Below are positions 52,187 to 58,939 of a stretch of DNA of 64,000 nt, one piece after another. A model generated the notes under the pieces. The model searched no databases and had not been told where the DNA came from. It worked only from the letters and a program-made list of their open reading frames with translations. Each line of letters opens with the position of its first letter. Position 1 is the first letter of the stretch. Position numbers and translations under genes: made by a program. The DNA lies in NCBI RefSeq assembly GCF_016862215.1, contig NZ_BOMN01000018.1, positions 62,001 through 126,000 on the forward strand. Direction: 5' to 3'. Source of the stretch: Winogradskya humida (GTDB lineage Bacteria > Actinomycetota > Actinomycetes > Mycobacteriales > Micromonosporaceae).

Positions 52187-53446
52187 GTGACTTCGACGCA
52201 CACCAACCTTTTCCGTGCCCTGCGTTCCACGCCGTTCCGGTGGTATTTCGGCGGTCAGATCGTGTCGGCGAGCGGTTCGTTCGTGCAGCAGACCGCCGCG
52301 GGGTGGCTCGTGCTGCAGCTGACCGGGTCGGCCACCGCGCTGGGTCTCGTGATCGCCGCGGGCGGGCTGCCGTCGCTGCTGTTCGGGCCCTGGGGCGGCA
52401 GCCTCGTCGACCGCTTCGACCTGCGGAGACTTCTCATGGTCACGCAGGCGGTGCTCGGCCTGCTCGCCGCGGCGCTGTGGCTGCTCGCCGCGAACGGGCA
52501 GGCGACCGTGCCCGTCATCGTGGCCATCTCGGCGCTCGGTGGGGTCGTCTCGATCGCCGACTCGCCGGCCCGGCAGGCGTTCGTCAGCGATCTGGTCCCG
52601 CCGGGCGATCTGACCAGCGCGGCGAGCCTGAACGGGGTGGTCTTCAACAGTGCCCGGGTGGTCGGGCCCGCGGTCGCCGGGGTGCTGATCGTCGGCGTCG
52701 GCACCACGCCGTGCTTCGGCATCAACGCGCTGTCGTACCTGGCTGTTCTGGTCGCGCTGGCGGCGATCAGGCCGCTGCGCTCCGGGAGCGCGGGCGTCCG
52801 CCGTGCCGGTGGCGTCCGGGACGGGATCGCGTACGCCCGGAGCCGTCAGCAGTTGTGGTTGCCGCTCGTGATGATGGGGCTGGTCGGCCTGTTCGCGTTC
52901 AACTTCGCGGTGGTGCTGCCGGTTTTCGCCAGCCAGTCGTTGCACGGTTCCGGCGGCACGTACGGGCTGCTGTCGACGATGCTCAGCGCCGGCTCGGTGG
53001 GCGGGTCGCTCGGGGTCGGCCTGATCCCGCATCCTCGCAGGCGGTATCTGGCGGCGACCGCGCTCGCGTTCGGGGTGGCGCTGGCGGCGACCGCGGCTGC
53101 TCCGGGCGTACTCATCGCTTCGGTGACCCTGGTGATCACCGGCATCGCGGCCTTCGCCTTCACCACGCTGGCCTCGACGACGCTGCAGTTGCACTCCGCG
53201 CCGGACTTCCGCGGGCACGTCATGGCGTTGTGGGTCTTCGTCTACACGGGCACGACACCGATCGGCAGCGCGCTGACCGGGTGGATCAGCGGGTCGGCGG
53301 GCCCGCGGGCGGCGCTGGTCGTCGGCGCGGTGGCCTGTCTGGTCGCGGCCGGGATCGCGCTGCGGGTCAGGACGCCACCGCACCCGGACGCCGCGCTGAC
53401 CGACCTGGCGGTGGCGGTCCGGCCGCCCGACCGTGAGCGGGTCTGA
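52187..53446 (+). CDS. MFS transporter (enterobactin/drug exporter type)
   Basis: 419 aa with about twelve helices. The opening FRALRSTPFRWYFGGQIVS and the loop GGSLVDRFDLRRLL (MFS motif A, GxxxDRxxRR) place it in the MFS_3/EntS-like group. A Pro/Gly turn near LVPPGDLTSAASLNG is another conserved block. Probably a drug or siderophore exporter. GTG 52187 starts the domain; divergent from the lipid kinase with a 74-bp gap. Confidence 0.9.
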   Translation: MTSTHTNLFRALRSTPFRWYFGGQIVSASGSFVQQTAAGWLVLQLTGSATALGLVIAAGGLPSLLFGPWGGSLVDRFDLRRLLMVTQAVLGLLAAALWLLAANGQATVPVIVAISALGGVVSIADSPARQAFVSDLVPPGDLTSAASLNGVVFNSARVVGPAVAGVLIVGVGTTPCFGINALSYLAVLVALAAIRPLRSGSAGVRRAGGVRDGIAYARSRQQLWLPLVMMGLVGLFAFNFAVVLPVFASQSLHGSGGTYGLLSTMLSAGSVGGSLGVGLIPHPRRRYLAATALAFGVALAATAAAPGVLIASVTLVITGIAAFAFTTLASTTLQLHSAPDFRGHVMALWVFVYTGTTPIGSALTGWISGSAGPRAALVVGAVACLVAAGIALRVRTPPHPDAALTDLAVAVRPPDRERV

Positions 53447-53461
53447 CCCGCACGAAGGGAA

Positions 53462-53492
53462 ACGGGCGGCGCCGGTGATCGGCGCCGCCCGT
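53462..53492. terminator. Bidirectional hairpin terminator
   Basis: Perfect 13-bp arms (53462-53474 and 53480-53492, ACGGGCGGCGCCG) between convergent stops at 53446 and 53504. Confidence 0.8.
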
Positions 53493-53503
53493 ACCCCGCC
53501 GGC

Positions 53504-54322
53504 TCAGCTCTTGAAGAACTCGATCAGGTCCGCGTCGAGGGCCTTCTGGTATTCGCCGGCGATGCCGTGCGGGGCGCCCGGGTAGACCTTCAGCTGCACG
53601 TTCTTGACCAGGTCGACGGTCTTGAGCGCGGCGTCGGCGATCGGGACGATCTGGTCGTCGTCGCCGTGCGCGAGGAAGAACGGCACGTCGAGGGACTTGA
53701 GGTCCTCGGTGAAGTCGGACTCCGAGAACGCCTTGATGCAGTCGTAGGCGCCCTTGAGGCCCATCTGCATGCCGAGGCGCCAGAACTGGTCACGCTGGCC
53801 CTGCGAGATGCCGGTGCCGTGGTTGATGCCGAAGAACGACTCGGACAGGTCCTGGAAGAACTGCGAGCGGTCGTTGAGGACGCCCTCGCGGATCCCGTCG
53901 AAGACCTCGATCGGCAGGCCGTCCGGGTTCGAGTCCTTCTTGACCATGACCGGCGGCACCGCACCCGCGGTCGCGATCTTGGCAACGCGGCCGGCGCCGT
54001 GGCGGGCGGCGAACCGGACGACCTCGCCGCCACCGGTCGAGTGGCCGACCAGGATGATGTCGGTGAGGTTGAGTTCGTCCACGAGCGCGGCCAGGTCGGC
54101 GGCGTACGTGTCCATGTCGTTGCCGGCCCAGGTCTGCTCGGAGCGGCCGTGACCCCGGCGGTCGTGCGCGATCGCCCGGAAGCCGTTGTCCGCCGCGAGC
54201 TTCATCTCGACGTCCCACGCGTCGCCGTTGAGCGGCCATCCGTGGCTGAAGATGACCGGCTGGCCCTGGCCCCAGTCCTTGTAGAAGATCTGGGCGCCGT
54301 CCGCTGCGGTGATGTAAGGCAT
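53504..54322 (-). CDS. Non-haem haloperoxidase/arylesterase-like alpha/beta hydrolase
   Basis: 272 aa. Begins MPYITAADGAQIFYKDWGQG, oxyanion motif SHGWPLNGD, DRRGHGRSEQ, nucleophile elbow VGHSTGGGE (Ser about 99), Asp in FLAHGDDDQIVP and His in YPGAPHGI. This is the pattern of cofactor-free bromo/chloroperoxidases that are in fact esterases/perhydrolases. ATG 54322 has GAAGGGGAT upstream; the longer frame to 54403 lacks support. Confidence 0.93.
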   Translation of the reverse strand: MPYITAADGAQIFYKDWGQGQPVIFSHGWPLNGDAWDVEMKLAADNGFRAIAHDRRGHGRSEQTWAGNDMDTYAADLAALVDELNLTDIILVGHSTGGGEVVRFAARHGAGRVAKIATAGAVPPVMVKKDSNPDGLPIEVFDGIREGVLNDRSQFFQDLSESFFGINHGTGISQGQRDQFWRLGMQMGLKGAYDCIKAFSESDFTEDLKSLDVPFFLAHGDDDQIVPIADAALKTVDLVKNVQLKVYPGAPHGIAGEYQKALDADLIEFFKS

Positions 54323-54435
54323 GCCATCCCCTTCGATGTGCCCCGGGAACGTCCCGCGGCACCTCGAATCGTTCCGCGCGCCATTGCCGGAGCCATCTGC
54401 CAATCGACTGCACGATGACGCACGCGCCCTGTGAT

Positions 54436-55533
54436 CTAACTAATGCTGTGAATCGGCCCGGAAGTCGCGGTCAGCCGTTCCCCGCTGCCCTGCCACCGCA
54501 ACGCGACGATCTCGGCCGCCACGCTGACCGCGGTCTCCTCCGGGGTGCGCGCGCCGAGGTCGAGACCGATCGGGGAGGACAGTCGCACGATCTCCGTGGT
54601 GGTCAGGCCGGTCTCGCGGAGCCGCTTCAACCGATCATCATGGGTACGCCGTGAGCCCATCGCGCCGACATACGCGATCGGAAGTCTGAGGGCGACCTCG
54701 AGAACCGGGACATCGAACTTCGTGTCGTGGGTGAGCACGCAGGCGACCGTGCGCTCGTCCAGCCGCCCCGCCCCTGCCTCCGCGGCGAGATAGCGGTGGG
54801 GCCAGTCGACGACCACCTCGTCCGCCTCGGGGAAGCGTTTCGCCGTCGCGAACACCGGCCGCGCATCACACACGGTCACCCGGTAGCCGAGGAACGACCC
54901 GATCCGCGCCACCGCCGCCGCGTGGTCCGTCGCCCCGAAGACGAGCATGCGCGCCGGCGGTGCGAACGAGGTCACCAGGACCGTCGCACCGGTCCCCCGC
55001 CGCTGCCCGTCCGGCCCGTAGTGCAGCAGCCCGGTGCGCCCGGCCGCGAGCAGGCCCCGCCCGTCGTCGGTCGCGGCGTCGTCGAGCCGGTCGTGCCCCA
55101 GCGAACCGTGCCGCCCGGTCGCGGTGAGGACCAGATGCCGCCCGGCCCTGCCCTCGACGCCGGTCAGCAGCGCGACGGGCCGCCCGGCCGCGACCTCCTC
55201 GGCGAGGACACCCAGCTCGCGAAAGCCCGCGGGCTCCACGAACAGCTCGATGGTGCCGCCGCACGGCAGCCCCACCTCGAACGCGTCGTCGTCGGTGATC
55301 CCGAACCGCGCCGTCCGGGGCACCCCCGACCCGGCGACCTCCCGGCACAGCTCGTAGACAGCGCCCTCGACGCACCCGCCCGAGACACTGCCGGCGACCA
55401 CCCCGTCGGCGTGGACCACCATCGCGGCACCCGGCTGGCGGGGCGCACTCGACCAGGTCGCGGTCACGGTCGCCAGCGCGGCGGGCTCACCGAGACGCCA
55501 CACATTCACCAGATCGCCGAGAACGTCCCGCAT
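54436..55533 (-). CDS. XdhC/CoxI-family protein
   Basis: 365 aa. N-terminal XdhC/CoxI domain with TATWSSAPRQPGAAM, SVSGGCVEGAV and GLPCGGTIELF (Cys residues implicated in cofactor handling), and a C-terminal Rossmann-like domain with VFGATDHAAAVARIG, LTHDTKFDVPVLE and YVGAMGSRRTHDDR. Family members insert or sulfurate the molybdenum cofactor of xanthine-dehydrogenase-type enzymes. No such hydroxylase is in the window; the molybdenum enzyme at 29.5 kb is of the sulfite oxidase type. Confidence 0.92.
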   Translation of the reverse strand: MRDVLGDLVNVWRLGEPAALATVTATWSSAPRQPGAAMVVHADGVVAGSVSGGCVEGAVYELCREVAGSGVPRTARFGITDDDAFEVGLPCGGTIELFVEPAGFRELGVLAEEVAAGRPVALLTGVEGRAGRHLVLTATGRHGSLGHDRLDDAATDDGRGLLAAGRTGLLHYGPDGQRRGTGATVLVTSFAPPARMLVFGATDHAAAVARIGSFLGYRVTVCDARPVFATAKRFPEADEVVVDWPHRYLAAEAGAGRLDERTVACVLTHDTKFDVPVLEVALRLPIAYVGAMGSRRTHDDRLKRLRETGLTTTEIVRLSSPIGLDLGARTPEETAVSVAAEIVALRWQGSGERLTATSGPIHSIS

Positions 55534-55577
55534 CCCCCGACACTAGTCCCGCGGATACCGCGGGACCAGGTCAACGA

Positions 55578-55614
55578 CACCCTCCGCGGCTTCCGTCCTG
55601 CGCCGCGGAGGGTG
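55578..55614. terminator. Hairpin near XdhC/pectate lyase boundary
   Basis: Perfect 13-bp arms (55578-55590, 55602-55614, CACCCTCCGCGGC) with an 11-nt loop, in the gap between the pectate lyase stop and the xdhC start. Confidence 0.65.
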
Positions 55615-55626
55615 CCGGGCGCGGCG

Positions 55627-55654
55627 CCGGCGACCGGGTGCCGCCGGTCGCCGG
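55627..55654 (-). terminator. Terminator of pectinase operon
   Basis: 11-bp perfect arms (55627-55637, 55644-55654, CCGGCGACCGG) 14 bp past the pectate lyase stop, followed by a second hairpin at 55578-55614. Confidence 0.75.
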
Positions 55655-55667
55655 TGCCGCACGCCGG

Positions 55668-57101
55668 TCAGGAGCCGATGGTCGCCTGGGGTCCGGCGTA
55701 GGTTGCCAGCAGGCTCGGGACGTCGGCTGCGGCGTCGAGGGTGTAGGCGTAGAAACTGCTCGGCGTGAAGGCGGATCCGTTCGTCTGCTGCTTGCCCGAG
55801 CTGTTCACGACGATGCTGCCGCTCTGCTTCAGCTGCGCGGCCGAGGTGTCGTTGTAGTACGGGTTGACGACGTTGCTGAAGTAGCTGTTCTCCAGCACGA
55901 GCTTGGTCGCGCCCCGGGACAGGTTGCCGTAGGACGTCACGTTCTGCAGGTAGTTGTTGTAGAGGTGGGCGTACGCGACGTTGTCGACGCTGGGGTTGCG
56001 CTGGTTGGTGTCGCGGATCCAGTTGTGGTGGATCGTCATCCGGGCCGTGACGTTGTCGGTCCAGCCGATGCCGAACGCCTTGTTCTCGCTGGCCAGAACG
56101 TTCCAGGAGACGGTCAGGTAGCTCGTGTCCTTGCGGCTGTCGATCAGGCCGTCGTTCATCCGGGTGATCGTGTTGTGGTCGATCCAGACATGGTCGGCGG
56201 TGTCCATCTGGATCCCGTCGTAGTCGTAGACCTTGTCGTCCGGGTCGTCCTCGGGCATCGCCGCGTCGCGGATCGTCAGGTTCCGGATGATGACGTTGTG
56301 GACGCCGGTGCCGAGGAAGAAGCCCCCGCCGACGATGTTCCCGCTGGTCCCGACGCCGACGATCGTCTTGTTGGACTGCACCTTGAGCTCGGTGCCCTTG
56401 GGGGTGACGGTGATCGCGCCCTGGACGCGGATGACGTACGGTTCCGTGGCCGTGACGTATTTCGTCAGGTCCGCGAGCGTGCTCACCGTGACCGTCGTCC
56501 CCGCCGCACCACCGGTCGTGCCGCCGCCGGTCGACGCGAAGCCGTCCGCCGCCGCCGGCCACGTGCGCCCGCCGACCGCGTTGAACGCCCACTGCTTGTT
56601 GGTGTTCGCCGTGCACGTCTCCTGGATGATGGCCGCACCCGACTCTGTCGACGCGTCCTTGTCACTGATGCACAGTTTGTTGCCGGCATTGACGATCTGG
56701 AACGTGTTCGTCCCGCTCGCCACCAGCGACCACAGCTGATTCGTCTGACTGGAGACACAGGTGTACTGCTGCAGCTGAACACCTGAGGTCGTCGACGAGG
56801 CGGGCACGTCGATGCACTTGCCACTGTTCACGTTGACCAGCTGGTAGTTCGAGCCGACAGCGGTGAGCTTGAACTGCTGCCAGGTGGCGCCGGACGTGCA
56901 GCCCCACTGCTGGAGCAGGACGCTGTTGTCCTTGGAGGCGGCCGGCACGTCGATGCACTTGCCGCTCTTGGCGACCGCGAGCTGATAGGTGGCACCCGCC
57001 GGTGGGAGGGCGGCTGCTTCCGAGGGCAGCATCGAGTAGCCCACCATCATGGCGGGGATGCCGATGAGCAGTGCGGCCCTTCGTTTCAGGGAGATCTTCA
57101 T
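55668..57101 (-). CDS. Secreted pectate lyase (PL1) with ricin-type lectin domain
   Basis: 477 aa. Signal peptide (KISLKRRAALLIGIPAMM, cleavage near SEAAAL). Residues ~38-185 are a ricin-B type lectin with Q-x-W repeats (LLQQWGC, QLQQYTC, QTNQLWSLV, KQWAFN). The catalytic domain is a PL1 parallel beta-helix with the WIDHNTI block, DGLIDSRKDTSYLTVSWN and HHNWIRDTNQRNPSV, where the Arg and Asp/Lys residues of PL1 active sites are present. It cleaves polygalacturonate by beta-elimination. The gene starts 11 bp after the pectinesterase gene, one operon. Its lectin domain is almost the same as that of the pectinesterase. Confidence 0.94.
   Translation of the reverse strand: MKISLKRRAALLIGIPAMMVGYSMLPSEAAALPPAGATYQLAVAKSGKCIDVPAASKDNSVLLQQWGCTSGATWQQFKLTAVGSNYQLVNVNSGKCIDVPASSTTSGVQLQQYTCVSSQTNQLWSLVASGTNTFQIVNAGNKLCISDKDASTESGAAIIQETCTANTNKQWAFNAVGGRTWPAAADGFASTGGGTTGGAAGTTVTVSTLADLTKYVTATEPYVIRVQGAITVTPKGTELKVQSNKTIVGVGTSGNIVGGGFFLGTGVHNVIIRNLTIRDAAMPEDDPDDKVYDYDGIQMDTADHVWIDHNTITRMNDGLIDSRKDTSYLTVSWNVLASENKAFGIGWTDNVTARMTIHHNWIRDTNQRNPSVDNVAYAHLYNNYLQNVTSYGNLSRGATKLVLENSYFSNVVNPYYNDTSAAQLKQSGSIVVNSSGKQQTNGSAFTPSSFYAYTLDAAADVPSLLATYAGPQATIGS
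56570..57020 (-). repeat. Ricin-domain DNA repeat, copy 1 (pectate lyase)
   Basis: About 450 bp coding for the lectin domain, nearly identical with 57990-58445. Long identical peptides and few base changes show recent duplication or gene conversion. Confidence 0.85.
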
Positions 57102-57112
57102 GGGGATGCCTC

Positions 57113-58567
57113 TCAGCCGATCGGGTTCCAGCCGTCACTGCCGGCCAGGTATTTCTGCGGGGTGTAGTTCGGTGCGGCCGAGTCGCTCAGCTGGGGACGG
57201 TTGCTGTTGGTGCCCGCGCCGGAGCCGGTGTTCCTGTACTCGAGGAACCGCGCGTTCTGCCACGTGTTACCGGACATGTCGGTCCACGGCTGCGCGGTCC
57301 TGATCGTCGCGCTGAGGGTCGACTCGCGATACAGGACCTGCGCGTTCGCACCCCAGGGCCGGCCCAGCTGCGTGACGTTGTTCGCCGCGCCGGTGACCGT
57401 GCACTTGTAGACGAGGATGCCGTACGTCTTGGCCGCATCGGTGTTCGCGGCGGTGATCGGGCCGCCGCTCGTACGCTTCTCATGGATCGTGGTCGCGTTG
57501 AATACCGTGGTGGCGCCGCCGAAGATGAAGTCCACGGTGCCCTCGACGTACGAGTTCACGACGTACGCGCGGTAGTTGTTGACCAGCAGCGTGTCCTGGT
57601 TGCCGAGGAACCGGACGTTGCTGAACACCGACCGGTCGGCGTTGAGGTTCGCGGCGACGGCCTGGCTGCCCTCGCCGTAGTCGTTGCTGATCGTCAGGTT
57701 CGTGGCGAGGAAGTCGTGCCCGTTGACGAACGCCGTGGCGCTGCCCGAGGTCCCGTACCCGCCGGCCGAGCTGTGATTGTTGACGATCACCGTGCCCGAG
57801 GCCGAGGAGCCCAGGCCCTGCAGCGTGACGTACGGCTTGTTCGACGGGATCGTGACGATCTCCCGGTACGTGCCGGCCTTGATCGTGATGACCTGCCGCG
57901 TCGTGGCGTTGGCGGGCACCGCGTCGATCGCCGCCTGAACGGTGGTGTACTTCCCCGTGCCGTCCGCGGCCACGGTCGGCGTGTCCGAACTCCCGGCGGC
58001 GTTGAACGCCCATTGCTTGTTCGAGTTCGCCGTGCACGTCTCCTGGATGATCGCCGCCCCCGATGACGTCGACGCATCCTTGTCACTGATGCACAGCTTG
58101 TTGCCGGCATTGACGATCTGGAACGTGTTCGTCCCGCTCGCCACCAGCGACCACAACTGATTCGTCTGACTCGAGACACACGTGTACTGCTGCAACTGGA
58201 CACCCGACGTCGTCGAGGCAGCGGGCACATCGATGCACTTGCCACTGTTCACGTTGACCAGCTGATAGTTCGAGCCGACAGCCGTGAGCTTGAACTGCTG
58301 CCACGTCGCACCGGAGGTACAGCCCCACTGCTGCAGCAGAACACTGTTGTCCTTGGAGGCGGCCGGCACGTCGATGCACATGCCGCTCTTCGCGACCGCG
58401 AGCTGATAGACGGCGCCCGCCGGTGGGAGTGCGGCCGCCTCCGAGGGCAGCATCGAAAAGCCCACCACAGCGGCAGGGACGGCCAGGACGAGCGCGGCGA
58501 GCGCGGCCCGCCGGGCGGAAACAGGCGGCGGGGACGGGCGTCGCCTTCGGGGGTCAGGTGCAGACAC
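57113..58567 (-). CDS. Secreted pectinesterase (CE8) with ricin-type lectin domain
   Basis: 484 aa from GTG 58567 (AGAGGA upstream). An Arg-rich N-terminus and hydrophobic core end near SEAAALP. A ricin-type lectin domain (~45-190) precedes the CE8 beta-helix: VAADGTGKYTTVQAAIDAVP, YREIVTIPSNKPYVTLQGLG, FLGNQDTLLVN (catalytic Asp region), VDFIFGGATTVF (catalytic Asp) and LGRPWG (conserved Arg/Trp). It removes methyl esters from pectin so the downstream lyase can act. A CebR-like operator is 22 bp upstream of the start. Confidence 0.94.
   Translation of the reverse strand: MSAPDPRRRRPSPPPVSARRAALAALVLAVPAAVVGFSMLPSEAAALPPAGAVYQLAVAKSGMCIDVPAASKDNSVLLQQWGCTSGATWQQFKLTAVGSNYQLVNVNSGKCIDVPAASTTSGVQLQQYTCVSSQTNQLWSLVASGTNTFQIVNAGNKLCISDKDASTSSGAAIIQETCTANSNKQWAFNAAGSSDTPTVAADGTGKYTTVQAAIDAVPANATTRQVITIKAGTYREIVTIPSNKPYVTLQGLGSSASGTVIVNNHSSAGGYGTSGSATAFVNGHDFLATNLTISNDYGEGSQAVAANLNADRSVFSNVRFLGNQDTLLVNNYRAYVVNSYVEGTVDFIFGGATTVFNATTIHEKRTSGGPITAANTDAAKTYGILVYKCTVTGAANNVTQLGRPWGANAQVLYRESTLSATIRTAQPWTDMSGNTWQNARFLEYRNTGSGAGTNSNRPQLSDSAAPNYTPQKYLAGSDGWNPIG
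57990..58445 (-). repeat. Ricin-domain DNA repeat, copy 2 (pectinesterase)
   Basis: The counterpart of 56570-57020 in direct orientation about 1.4 kb away; recombination between the copies would fuse the two genes. Confidence 0.85.
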
Positions 58568-58588
58568 GGTTCCGGTCCTCTCACGAAG

Positions 58589-58602
58589 CGGGAGCGCTCC
58601 CA
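58589..58602. promoter_or_regulatory. CebR/LacI-type operator, pectinase operon
   Basis: CGGGAGCGCTCCCA, identical with the box at the rhamnogalacturonan lyase promoter, 22 bp upstream of the pectinesterase GTG. Confidence 0.8.
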
Positions 58603-58939
58603 GGTGAACACGAGCGGTAACTGCCGCCTCGGTGGAAGGCGGCAGTGTGGTAGATACGCCGGTCGGGCCGGGACAACAGAAATTCCGCGGATTTCTTGCG
58701 GGCCGGTCGTGGTGCACGCGCTTTACACGCACGGAACAGCTGTGTAACGATACGGCTCCGGCATCGACAGTCGTCACGTTCTTGCAGCTCATGGACGATC
58801 GGTCACGCCCAGACCAGCGATGTTCGCCGATATGACGCGGCGCGGGCGGATGGCGGAGATGAGCGAGCAGCGCGGGCGCGGGCGACGCCCTCGACGCCCT
58901 CGACGCCAGGGCCACGCACCAGCTGAGGAGGCACCGCCG
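58603..58939. promoter_or_regulatory. Divergent region between pectinase operon and sigma-factor gene
   Basis: About 330 bp that must contain promoters for both directions. In-frame ATGs at 58820, 58832, 58850 and 58859 would add an Arg/Pro-rich leader to the sigma factor, but they lack spaced ribosome sites. No second CebR box seen. Confidence 0.45.
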
